Source: an uncultured Ignavibacteria bacterium (GTDB lineage: Bacteria > Bacteroidota > Ignavibacteria > Kapaibacteriales > Kapaibacteriaceae). From it: DNA of 64,000 bases. Shown here piece after piece: positions 56,101-64,000 of the stretch (the first letter of the stretch is position 1; each line of letters starts with the position of its first letter). The DNA lies in assembly GCA_903939735.1 (NCBI GenBank), contig CAJAIA010000023.1, positions 1 through 64,000 of the forward strand. Reading direction: 5' to 3'. Position numbers and translations under genes: made by a program. Below the pieces are notes generated by a model. The model saw only the letters and a program-made list of their open reading frames with translations, was not told where the DNA came from and made no database searches.

Positions 56101-57648
56101 TTACGACTCAGGAACGATCACCGAGATGGCCTGCTTTGCACCCTCTTGTTCTTTCACGATGAAAAGTATCCCGTCGCCAGGCTTTTTCATGCTGAGGATT
56201 TTCTGCAGCTGCGACGGCGACGATATCGTTTTACCATCGGCCTTGAGGATCACAGTGCCTTGACGCATGCCACGACGCGCAACTGCTCCACTGCGCTCAA
56301 CCTTCGACACATACACGCCGTCCGACGTTCCAAACTTCTCTGGCAGTTCGCCTGTGAGCGGATTGGCTGTGAACCCAAGATCCTTAAAGCTGATCGGTTC
56401 CGCCGATGAGGATGCCTGATTGTCGCCGGCACGACCTGCATTATCAGCAACGTCCTTCGCGCCATCGAGGGCTTTGAGGCGAACACTCTTCGTGATCGCT
56501 TTGCCATCACGCCAGATCTTGAGATTTACACTGTTGCCTGCTCGACGCAGCACGATCTCGTTTTGAAGATCATTCGATGTCTTGACAGCACGTCCGTCAA
56601 CTTCGAGAATGACGTCGCCCACATCAATGCCCGCTGCTTCGGCTGCTCCGCCTTTAACCACACTGTTCACGTTGACACCGCTTACCGATGGCAGACCAAC
56701 AGCCTTCGCAGATGCTTCATCAACACTCGTGATTTCAACACCGATGTAGCCACGCTGAATCTTTCCGTCGTCGATCAGATCGAGCGCAACACTCTTGACC
56801 ATGTCAATCGGAATTGCAAAGCCATAGCCGTTATAGAATCCCGTATTCGATGCGATTGCTGTGTTGATACCAACCAAGCTGCCGTTTAGGTTGAAGAGGC
56901 CTCCACCGGAATTGCCCGGGTTGATTGCTGCATCTGTTTGAATGAAGTTCTCCACGGCATAGCGATTGCGCTTCGACATGCGGCCATTGGTGCCAACAAT
57001 ACCGATGCCACGGCCAATTGCTGAAACAATACCACTGGTCACTGTTGACTTCAATCCGAGCGGACTACCAACAGCGACTACCCATTCACCGACGCGGATC
57101 TGCTCACGTTGCGCAAAGTGCGCAGGCGTGAACGTGCCATCGATCTTCAGCACGGCCAAGTCCGTCAACGAATCACGTCCGACCAGACGTGCCTTATACT
57201 CTTTCTGGTCCTGCGTCGTAACGATGATGCCACCCTCTTTCGCACGTTCAACAACGTGGTTGTTCGTGACCACGTAGCCATCGTTTGAAATCACAACGCC
57301 ACTTCCACCAGCTTCACCTTCGTCAAGATCTTCCGGCGCTTCTTCGCCCTCCGGACCAAAGAATCGGAAGAAGTCATTGGGAAGTCGCTGCATTGATGGA
57401 CGTCGATTCTCGGTCGTGACGGTAATCGAAACAACAGACTTCGTCACAGCACCTGCAACGGCAACGAACTGATCGTTCAACTGCGCGACGCTAGCAGGCG
57501 CCTGCACGGGCGCTTGGCGCGCACCGAGATCAAGATCGCCGGCAAACAACTCTTCGATTGCATTCGTACTGAACGATGTGATGAGCACGACTCCCATCAC
57601 GATACCAACACCAATTAGTGCCACTGCGGCAAACAAGGAACGCTTCAT
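56101..57648 (-). CDS. HtrA/Do-family periplasmic serine protease with two PDZ domains
   Basis: This enzyme degrades or refolds damaged envelope proteins. The protein has 515 residues from the ATG at 57648, where CCGGAG lies nine bases upstream. It begins with one membrane segment. The trypsin-like domain has His in VVTNNHVVERA (near 129), Asp in DSLTDLAVLKID (near 162) and Ser in NPGNSGGGLFNLNG (near 245). Two PDZ domains follow (GYIGVEITSV; and a C-terminal EKFGTSDGVYVSKVERSG). An acidic stretch (PEGEEAPEDLDEGEAGGSG) is inserted early in the protease domain. Confidence 0.94.
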   Translation of the reverse strand: MKRSLFAAVALIGVGIVMGVVLITSFSTNAIEELFAGDLDLGARQAPVQAPASVAQLNDQFVAVAGAVTKSVVSITVTTENRRPSMQRLPNDFFRFFGPEGEEAPEDLDEGEAGGSGVVISNDGYVVTNNHVVERAKEGGIIVTTQDQKEYKARLVGRDSLTDLAVLKIDGTFTPAHFAQREQIRVGEWVVAVGSPLGLKSTVTSGIVSAIGRGIGIVGTNGRMSKRNRYAVENFIQTDAAINPGNSGGGLFNLNGSLVGINTAIASNTGFYNGYGFAIPIDMVKSVALDLIDDGKIQRGYIGVEITSVDEASAKAVGLPSVSGVNVNSVVKGGAAEAAGIDVGDVILEVDGRAVKTSNDLQNEIVLRRAGNSVNLKIWRDGKAITKSVRLKALDGAKDVADNAGRAGDNQASSSAEPISFKDLGFTANPLTGELPEKFGTSDGVYVSKVERSGAVARRGMRQGTVILKADGKTISSPSQLQKILSMKKPGDGILFIVKEQEGAKQAISVIVPES

Positions 57649-57700
57649 GTAGGTCAACTCCGGAATAATGTCAAGGGAGACTGACGAACAAAAAAAATCT

Positions 57701-59263
57701 TTAGTGGGCGTCCAGGACAAATCTTACGGGACGTTGGAAGGTTTCCTCAAGGAGCTCTTTGCGGCGCTCTGCGCCCCATAGCTCGATATCGGCAAGTCCA
57801 CTTGGCACAACGAGATAAACGTCCACGCCGTTGCCCGATACCTGAACCCGCACCCTCTGAACAAGCTGCTGTTGCCGACGGTCGAGTCCCTCGGCCACGC
57901 GAAGAATAGATGCGAGAACCCGCACCACTTGCTGTTCGTCGATCGTCAGTGCCATAAAGCTGGCGTGCTTCTTTTTGGGATGACTCTTCCGGTGATAGCG
58001 GGCTATCGTTGCAATGATCTCGGTTTCATCATTGGTGAACCCTGGCATTGCGGAGTTGCGGATGATGTACTCACTATGCTTGTGATGTTGATCAGCACCA
58101 ATGTGGTACCCGACGTCATGCAATAATGCTGCAGCCTCAAGCAACTCGAGTTCGCGATCTCCATAACCGTGCAGCATCCGTAATCCGTCAAAGAGTCGAA
58201 TCGCGAGGTTCTTCACGTGAACGGCATGTGGACGTCGCACGTGGTAGAGGTCACAAACGTGATCGACGCTCTGATACCGTAGATGCGCAAGATGATGGAA
58301 TCGACGAATATCATCATCCTTCTGCACCGTATCGAATACAATCCCCTCGCGGAGTGCATACGAGGAGATCGTGAGCTCGTCGGCTCCGAGACCTCGCATG
58401 GCCTGTTCGAGAATGATCGCACCCGCAACAATCACATCGCCACGCTTCGACTCCATACCCGGAATACTCTGGCGCGCATCAATAGTTGGGGTTGCAAGTA
58501 TCGTGTCGATCGTCTCTTGAACATCACGCATTGCATACGTCATGCCATTGAGCGTCTCCGGCATTCGTGCGTGAATGCGAAGATGCGTGATGGCAGCAAT
58601 GGCCATGATCGTTCCCGAACACCCGACAAAGGTGTCGAAGCCCTGCGTGCGCATCGTTTGGAACATCGAGGCCCACTCACCACGCACAGCAATGCGACAC
58701 TCCTCGATTCGCGCTGGAGTGACAATTCCATCCGGAAAGAACCGCTTTGTGTATCGAAGGTGTCCGAGCTTCGCCGAGTGCACCACTTCAGCCTCACCTT
58801 GATAACCGATGATGGTCTCGGTAGATCCCCCACCGATGTCGATGACGCAACAGCGCTGATTCACGATGGGCAGTGCATGAATTGCACCTACGTAGATCAG
58901 ACGTGCTTCCTCGGTTCCAGGAACAACCTCGATAGCGATACCAGCTTCACGTTGCACGCGTTCAACGAACTCATCCTTGTTCAGGGCTTCTCGCACAGCA
59001 CTGGTTGCGATTGCACGCACGACTGCATTGTGCTGGTCGGCAAGCTTCGCAAAACGTCGCATCGCAGCAACGCCTCGGTCCATCGCATCGACGGCAAGGC
59101 GCTTCATATCCCCCGCGCCAGAGCCAAGACGCACCGTCTCCTTATCCCGAGCATGAATCTCGAGCACTCCTCGAGCACTCACCGTCGCAATCACCATGTG
59201 GAACGAATTCGTTCCTACATCGATGGCAGCAATTGGACGTTGCACATTGCGTTCGTCTGTCAT
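57701..59263 (-). CDS. Ppx/GppA-family phosphatase with HD domain
   Basis: This family hydrolyses polyphosphate or pppGpp. The protein has 520 residues from the ATG at 59263, with GGAGG six bases upstream. An ASKHA fold begins PIAAIDVGTNSFHMVIATV, with CVIDIGGGSTETIIGY as the second phosphate loop. The C-terminal HD hydrolase-like domain has LLHDVGYHIGADQHHKHS. The HD extension makes it the long form. Whether polyphosphate or the alarmone is the substrate cannot be decided from sequence. Confidence 0.92.
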   Translation of the reverse strand: MTDERNVQRPIAAIDVGTNSFHMVIATVSARGVLEIHARDKETVRLGSGAGDMKRLAVDAMDRGVAAMRRFAKLADQHNAVVRAIATSAVREALNKDEFVERVQREAGIAIEVVPGTEEARLIYVGAIHALPIVNQRCCVIDIGGGSTETIIGYQGEAEVVHSAKLGHLRYTKRFFPDGIVTPARIEECRIAVRGEWASMFQTMRTQGFDTFVGCSGTIMAIAAITHLRIHARMPETLNGMTYAMRDVQETIDTILATPTIDARQSIPGMESKRGDVIVAGAIILEQAMRGLGADELTISSYALREGIVFDTVQKDDDIRRFHHLAHLRYQSVDHVCDLYHVRRPHAVHVKNLAIRLFDGLRMLHGYGDRELELLEAAALLHDVGYHIGADQHHKHSEYIIRNSAMPGFTNDETEIIATIARYHRKSHPKKKHASFMALTIDEQQVVRVLASILRVAEGLDRRQQQLVQRVRVQVSGNGVDVYLVVPSGLADIELWGAERRKELLEETFQRPVRFVLDAH

Positions 59264-59304
59264 GAATGGCCTCCGTAGCAAACATACCATCTGTATCTTG
59301 CTCA

Positions 59305-59427
59305 ATGCTTCAACGCCCCTTTATCATTCTCGGCCTCATTGTAATGGGCCTTATCGTGTTCAGCGGTTTTGGCCTCGGCTTTGTGCGGCGTATGCGAGGC
59401 AAGGGGCCTGAGCAGAGTAAGAAGTAG
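59305..59427 (+). CDS. 40-residue single-pass membrane protein (small ORF)
   Basis: The ATG at 59305 opens 40 codons: MLQRPFIILGLIVMGLIVFS, then a Gly/Phe-rich half of the helix, then the very basic end VRRMRGKGPEQSKK. A single membrane helix with a positively charged tail is a common plan for small bacterial membrane proteins. It is divergent from the Ppx/GppA gene and followed by a hairpin at 59463-59486. No family is recognised. It could be chance, but start, helix, tail and terminator are all in order. Confidence 0.5.
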   Translation: MLQRPFIILGLIVMGLIVFSGFGLGFVRRMRGKGPEQSKK

Positions 59428-59462
59428 CCTCGGTGGTGTACTAACACACACCCAGAACCGAC

Positions 59463-59486
59463 AAAGGCCACCCGAGGGTGGCCTTT
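59463..59486. terminator. Bidirectional terminator hairpin
   Basis: A ten-pair stem (AAAGGCCACC/GGTGGCCTTT) with a four-base loop lies between the 40-codon gene (plus) and the large surface-protein gene (minus). Short T-runs are present on both sides. Confidence 0.7.
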
Positions 59487-59512
59487 GCGGCGTTCTGTTC
59501 ACGATCGTGGCC

Positions 59513-62500
59513 TTAATGAGCCACGGTCACAGGAAGTGTGATCGTGCCTGTACGGCCAGTGATCGTCACATAGTACATACCTGATGTGAGCGAGCTGGTG
59601 TTGAGTCGGAACTCATACACACCGCCTGCTTGCGCCTGATTCGCGAGGAGTGTTGATGCGAGCGAACCTGTTGCATCTGCAACGCGGATCGAGACAACAT
59701 CATCACCTGCAAGCTCATAGCGAATCGAACATGCATCAGATGAAGGATTAGGGAATACACGGCCGGCAAACGCAGGAGCAACGTTATTATCGTTGACGCT
59801 TACTGGATTTTGTGCCTTGTATTCGCGGTTAACGGGATCATACTCTGTCCACTCAAGATCCCAGCGTTCGAGTCCAATTGCACCGCGGAATTCAACGCGC
59901 TCGAAGAAGGCATCGGAACCCTTGCCTGTGAATGCTGCACCTGTGAGAACAGGCGCACCAGTCTTTGGCGATGGATCGAACTCGACATTCGAGACGAATG
60001 CATTGCTGAGCATTGCTACCGACGGAGATGACTTGTCGACAATGTTGTTGAACGTTGGCGATGCAAGCCATGTATTGTCGAACCCTGCAGGCGGCGTTGC
60101 GCCACCAGAGAGGCCAGCAAGCGTCAGCGTTGCATTCTTCACACCGTACCATGAGTTGTTGCGGATCTCAAGGCTATCGCCCTTTGCAGCAATCATTGTT
60201 GGGAGCTGCGCGAACTCGAATCCACGTGGCCATCCGACAAAGACAGAGTTGAGGATGCTCTGACGTGAGTTACGACGTACTTGAGCAGCTGCACCGTAGC
60301 GAGCGTTGAATTGATTCGCTCCACCACCTGTTGTCCATGATGTGTCCTGAAGTGGACCGATCGCAGTGATGTTCGAGAAGACTGCCGATGTGAATGGCTG
60401 ATTGTACGATGCGTTCGCATCGTTATCAGACTCGAATGCTTGTGATGTTGAGACGTCAGCTACAGTGCGGAAACGCTGAACGATACCGAACTGCACACTA
60501 CCGCTGAAACCGTTGTCTGTATCAAAGTCATCATCAAGAATGCCGTAGGAGATCAGACGCTTTGCGTTGACCGTGCCACCGAACCACTCAAAGCCATCAT
60601 CATTGCCGTACGATACTTGAATGTTGTTGAGCACTGTCTTGCGACCAACGCCACCCATTGTGAGCGAGTTGAGCTCGTTGTTCGGTGCTACAGCGATACC
60701 AGCAAACTCGATACGGACATACTGAAGCGAGCCGCTTGAGTCGTCGTCATTCTGTCCACCAAACCAACCACGTCCACCCGGTGTAGATTCAGCAATACCA
60801 CCTTCAATTGCAGCTTGACCACCTGGATGGTTTGTGCGTGCCTTACCGCAGATCACGATGCCACCCCAGTCGCCACGTGCACGCTGACCTGGCAGTGCGC
60901 TCGATGTGAACACGATAGGAAGCTTGCGTGTACCGTTCGCGATGATCTTGCCACCCTTGTTGATACAGAGCACGGAGTTCTGTCCGACCGTATCGCCGAG
61001 GATGATTGTTCCTGCTTCGATTTCAAGGACGCCGCCGTCGTTGACGTAGACGTAACCATCAAGACCGTAGATCTTGGTGTTCGAAAGCTTCACGCGACCC
61101 GTGATTTCGCCACGGAGCACGGAGTCTGCACGAACAGGTGCTGGTGCAACAATCTTGATTGGATTGTCATTGATATCTGTCTTCGTTGTGTCGCTGAGCA
61201 ACACCATGCGTACGTAGCCTGTTTCTGTCTGATCGCTCGGACGGAAGACAACACCGCCAGCGAATGCGCCACGGCGAGTTGCCGAGTCAAGAACATTCGA
61301 TAGTCCTGGAAGTACAGTCCACGGTCCTGTTTGGCTCTTACCAAACTCGAAGCGCCAGCGCTGACGGAATGTGCCCGTTGTGTCCCAGCGGAGATCCACC
61401 GACTGACCAACGCGGATTTCACGAACGTTCGAGCCCGGCTCGATAAGACGAACTGTCGGCTCAACAACTACTGGTGCTGTGATCGCGAATGGAGCGTCAG
61501 TTACGTCGAACTTCGTCGGATCGCTTACGAGCGTCATCTTGATGTAGCCGGTCTGCGTCACCACGTTTGGTGCTGTGAATCCATTTGCAAGCTTGCCACG
61601 TGTTGCACCAGCGTCAACGACGTTCTCGGCACCAGCGATTGGTGACCATGGTCCTTGTGCCGATGTAGCGAACTCGAACTTGTAACGATTGCCAGCAGCA
61701 CTCGTCGTGTCCCACTCGATGTTGACCTTTGTGCCTTGGAGGTACGATTCACCAGCAGCTGCACCTGGCTTTGTGATGCGCACAAGAACCGCAGCACGAT
61801 ACTCAGTGTTTACTGGGTCGTAGTTCGCCCAACCTTCATCCCATGCTTCACCCGTTGCTGGGAACGCACCGCGATAGGACACTTGCTCAAAGAAGCCATC
61901 GTTGATTGGATACAGCACGCCGCCGTTGTTGAACTGTGCTGTTGTGAGGTATGGCGCAAGAGTTGTCGGACGTGCGTTGAACGTTGCATCTGTTGACCAT
62001 GCGTTTGCAAGGAATGCGTTCCTCGGATTCGAACGGTCTGCTCCATTGCTGAAGTCCTGCTTTGAAATCCAGTTTGCATCCATGCCAGCTGGCGCAGTAC
62101 CACCGGCAAGATTAAGCCATGATCCCTTTACACCGAACCAGTTTGACGTGCGGACTGCAAGCGAATCAGTGAATGCAGCGGCCATGGTTGGGGCTTGTGC
62201 GATTTCGATACCGCGTGGCCATCCAACAACAACAGTGTTGAATACGCTCAAGCGTGAGTTGCGGCGAATCTGCATCGCAGCACCGTAACGGCTGTTGTAC
62301 TGATTCGCACCACTACCTGTTGTCCATGACGTGTCTTCGATTGGACCGATGAGTGTGAGATTTGAAAATGTCGCCGATGTGAGCGGACGATTAAACGAGC
62401 TGTTCGCATCGTTATCTGTCTCGATAGCTTGCGATGTTGATACGTCAGCAACGGTGCGGAAACGCTTTACGAGACCGAACTGGAGCTTGCCGCTGTATCC

Positions 62501-63526
62501 GTTGTCAGCATCAAAGTCGTCGTCCAGAATGCCGTACGAGATGAAGTACTTGCCATTCACTGTGCCACCGAACCACTCGAAGCCGTCGTCATTACCATAC
62601 GACACTTGAATGTGGTGCATAACAGTCTTACGTCCGACGCTACCCATCGTAAGGGAGTTGAGCTCGTTGTTCGGTGCTACAGCGATGCCAGCGAATTCGA
62701 TACGTACATACTGAAGCGAACCGCTTGAGTCATCGTCATCCTGTCCGCCGAACCAACCACGTCCACCCGGTGTAGATTCTGCGATACCGCCTTCAATGGC
62801 TGCCTGACCACCTGGATGGTTTGTGCGAGCACGACCGCAGATTACGATGCCACCCCAGTCGCCACGTGCACGCTGGCCAGGAGCTGCTGATGATGTGAAG
62901 ACGATCGGCTGCTGCTTAGTACCGTTAGCGACAAGCTTGCCGCCACGGTTCACACAGAGAACCGAATTCTGTCCGACAGTATCGCCGACAATGATTGTGC
63001 CTGGTTCTACTTCCAGCACGGCACCATCGTTAACGTATACGTAGCCATCGAGACCGTAGATCTTGGTGTTGCGGAGTGTTACACGACCAGTAATCTCACC
63101 GCGAAGCACCGAATCAGGCTTCACCACCGACGGTGATTCGATCGTGAAGGGGTTGTCCGTGATATCGAACACGTTATTTGAGTCAGAGATCAGCTCCATG
63201 CGGATGTAGCCGCTTGTTGTACCCTGAGCCGGTACGCGCCATCCACCACTCGCAGATGGTACAGATTGACCACGCGATGTCGCCGAGTCGAGAACGTTGC
63301 CACGTCCAGCAAGCGTCGTCCAAGGTCCTGCAGGCGACGTACCGTACTTGAAACGCCAGCGCGCACGGAACGTGCCCGCTGTGTCCCAACGAAGCTCTTG
63401 CGTTGAGCCCGGACGGAATGACTCACCGCCATTCGGAAATGTGAGACGGCATGATGATGGGTTCTGTGCTGAGGCCACAGAAACCATGATCGTGAGTGCA
63501 ACGAGGAGAAGACTCAATGTCTTCAT
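59513..63526 (-). CDS. Very large T9SS-sorted surface protein with internal duplication
   Basis: The protein has 1337 residues from the ATG at 63526, with a signal peptide (MKTLSLLLVALTIMVSVASA). It has three Ig/Ser-Thr-rich-type beta domains (about 22-135, 640-725, 730-815; 'L-R-W-D-T-T-G-T-F-R' phrases). Two long bodies, about 140-640 and 803-1240, are alignable with a constant offset of 663 codons. Each contains GRVxLxNTKIYGLDGYVYVN, DWGGIVICG, NHPGGQAAIEGGIAESTPGG and a GNDDGFEWFGGTVN segment. The last 95 residues (VFPNPSSDACSIRYEL to the end) are a T9SS type-A domain. The bodies suggest a parallel beta-helix. It lies directly downstream of a TonB-dependent receptor, so binding of a surface substrate is a reasonable inference. 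Confidence 0.85.
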   Translation of the reverse strand: MKTLSLLLVALTIMVSVASAQNPSSCRLTFPNGGESFRPGSTQELRWDTAGTFRARWRFKYGTSPAGPWTTLAGRGNVLDSATSRGQSVPSASGGWRVPAQGTTSGYIRMELISDSNNVFDITDNPFTIESPSVVKPDSVLRGEITGRVTLRNTKIYGLDGYVYVNDGAVLEVEPGTIIVGDTVGQNSVLCVNRGGKLVANGTKQQPIVFTSSAAPGQRARGDWGGIVICGRARTNHPGGQAAIEGGIAESTPGGRGWFGGQDDDDSSGSLQYVRIEFAGIAVAPNNELNSLTMGSVGRKTVMHHIQVSYGNDDGFEWFGGTVNGKYFISYGILDDDFDADNGYSGKLQFGLVKRFRTVADVSTSQAIETDNDANSSFNRPLTSATFSNLTLIGPIEDTSWTTGSGANQYNSRYGAAMQIRRNSRLSVFNTVVVGWPRGIEIAQAPTMAAAFTDSLAVRTSNWFGVKGSWLNLAGGTAPAGMDANWISKQDFSNGADRSNPRNAFLANAWSTDATFNARPTTLAPYLTTAQFNNGGVLYPINDGFFEQVSYRGAFPATGEAWDEGWANYDPVNTEYRAAVLVRITKPGAAAGESYLQGTKVNIEWDTTSAAGNRYKFEFATSAQGPWSPIAGAENVVDAGATRGKLANGFTAPNVVTQTGYIKMTLVSDPTKFDVTDAPFAITAPVVVEPTVRLIEPGSNVREIRVGQSVDLRWDTTGTFRQRWRFEFGKSQTGPWTVLPGLSNVLDSATRRGAFAGGVVFRPSDQTETGYVRMVLLSDTTKTDINDNPIKIVAPAPVRADSVLRGEITGRVKLSNTKIYGLDGYVYVNDGGVLEIEAGTIILGDTVGQNSVLCINKGGKIIANGTRKLPIVFTSSALPGQRARGDWGGIVICGKARTNHPGGQAAIEGGIAESTPGGRGWFGGQNDDDSSGSLQYVRIEFAGIAVAPNNELNSLTMGGVGRKTVLNNIQVSYGNDDGFEWFGGTVNAKRLISYGILDDDFDTDNGFSGSVQFGIVQRFRTVADVSTSQAFESDNDANASYNQPFTSAVFSNITAIGPLQDTSWTTGGGANQFNARYGAAAQVRRNSRQSILNSVFVGWPRGFEFAQLPTMIAAKGDSLEIRNNSWYGVKNATLTLAGLSGGATPPAGFDNTWLASPTFNNIVDKSSPSVAMLSNAFVSNVEFDPSPKTGAPVLTGAAFTGKGSDAFFERVEFRGAIGLERWDLEWTEYDPVNREYKAQNPVSVNDNNVAPAFAGRVFPNPSSDACSIRYELAGDDVVSIRVADATGSLASTLLANQAQAGGVYEFRLNTSSLTSGMYYVTITGRTGTITLPVTVAH
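60180..61110 (-). repeat. Internal duplication, second body (C-terminal copy)
   Basis: This aligns with 62169-63099 at a constant offset of 1989 bases, with no length change between the anchors I checked. Long stretches are nearly identical in DNA (for example the run encoding GGQAAIEGGIAESTPGG). Confidence 0.8.
62169..63099 (-). repeat. Internal duplication, first body (N-terminal copy)
   Basis: This is the partner of 60180-61110. The repeat probably extends beyond both limits at lower identity. The limits given are those where alignment is easy by eye. Confidence 0.8.
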
Positions 63527-63557
63527 GACTACCCCTAGAGAAATGACGAAACAGTCG

Positions 63558-64000
63558 TTACTGGAATCGGTATCCGACGCCGAACGTGAAGGTCCGGCCA
63601 CGAATGTTTGATTGAATGTTGATACCACCCTGTTCCCAGTACAATGGCTGGTTGAGGATGTCGCGCACAGCGAACTTGAGTTCAAGCGCACTGCTCAGCG
63701 TTTGTGTAAAGCTCAGGTCAAGCACATGGCGAGGCATCTCGTACACATGTGGATCATCAAACTGATAGGCACCGCGCTGACCAACCTTGATAATGCGAGC
63801 ACCATACGTGTTGTAGCCGAGGTTGATGGTCGAGCCAGACGCGAAGTTTGTGTAGAACAGACCAATGTTGATCGTGTATGGACTCTGACCCCACATGGCG
63901 CGCTCGTCTACAACACCACCTTGATTCACACTGATGCTCGATGTAATGAGTGCAGCATTGAGCGAGAGTGTGAACGGCTTGAGGAAGTCAGCAACAAAAC
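63558..64000 (-). CDS. TonB-dependent receptor, C-terminal barrel part (5' end outside window)
   Basis: The frame is open to base 64000 and stops at 63558; 147 residues are visible. Strands typical of the receptor barrel are present (FLKPFTLSLNAALITSSISV, YTINIGLFYTNFASGSTINLGYN, VLDLSFTQTLSSALELKFAVRDILNQP). The last strand, RTFTFGVGYRF followed by a final Gln, has the aromatic near-terminal residue needed for outer-membrane insertion. The LDLSFTQ ... DILN pattern is that of Bacteroidota SusC/CarboxypepD_reg-like receptors. It precedes the large T9SS protein by 31 bases on the same strand. Confidence 0.88.
   Translation of the reverse strand, partial: FVADFLKPFTLSLNAALITSSISVNQGGVVDERAMWGQSPYTINIGLFYTNFASGSTINLGYNTYGARIIKVGQRGAYQFDDPHVYEMPRHVLDLSFTQTLSSALELKFAVRDILNQPLYWEQGGINIQSNIRGRTFTFGVGYRFQ

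Noticed and set aside
58283-59278. 331-codon plus-strand frame
   Set aside because: It is a perfect antisense shadow of the Ppx/GppA gene, with Cys/His-rich, non-protein-like composition; the minus-strand gene has clear motifs and a ribosome site.

Overview
The window is a gene-dense bacterial chromosome segment (about 53-55% GC by eye) with a Gram-negative cell plan: lipid A genes lpxB and lpxK, outer-membrane barrels, lipoproteins and a TonB-dependent receptor. Several secreted proteins end in type IX secretion (T9SS) C-terminal sorting domains and one gene is PorD-like. That combination points to the Bacteroidota/Chlorobiota (FCB) group. A Kapabacteria- or Ignavibacteria-like lineage is my inference, since no 16S gene is present.

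Layout. 1-2.5 kb: end of metK, then ahcY (methyl cycle), facing a GNAT acetyltransferase. 2.7-7.35 kb (minus): dnaN-recF-DUF721-gyrB, a replication cluster without dnaA beside it. 7.5-11.8 kb (plus): psd, pssA, purS, purQ, two TatA-like genes, gatA. 11.8-18.3 kb: OsmC protein, sucD, ndk, two coupled envelope proteins and a GAF plus degenerate GGDEF protein. 18.3-25.5 kb (minus): EEP lipoprotein, proline dehydrogenase, T9SS metalloprotease, tmk, a fused tadA-rsmI gene and porD. 25.5-28 kb (plus): two overlapping exported-protein genes, the second with a helix-hairpin-helix domain. 27.9-31.4 kb (minus): lpxB, DUF374 acyltransferase, lpxK, class-I amidotransferase hydrolase. 31.4-35.5 kb: T9SS Ig-like protein, DUF3298-like lipoprotein, lipase-like lipoprotein, CNNM/CorC protein.

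35.5-37.5 kb is the one clearly accessory patch. It is AT-richer and lies between recO and the CNNM gene. A 54-bp imperfect direct repeat made from the 5' end of the CNNM gene flanks it. It holds a remnant of an IS256/Mutator-type transposase, a lipoprotein gene whose frame is broken inside an 8-bp tandem repeat, and a small membrane protein. After it come recO, tRNA-Asn, an outer-membrane protein and a prolyl oligopeptidase.

41.5-51.5 kb (minus) is the classic rimP-nusA-infB-rbfA-truB-ribF-rpsO-pnp transcription/translation operon; PNPase carries a long RGG-rich tail. 51.6-59.4 kb: glutaryl-CoA dehydrogenase, DinB-like protein, kup, an outer-membrane barrel, HtrA protease, Ppx/GppA-HD phosphatase and a 40-codon membrane ORF. 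59.5-64 kb: a very large T9SS surface protein built from an internal duplication, downstream of a TonB-dependent receptor that runs off the right edge. Most of the window is core chromosome. The best leads are the 2-kb patch with its repeat-broken gene, the TadA-RsmI fusion, the exported helix-hairpin-helix protein next to porD, and the duplicated surface protein.
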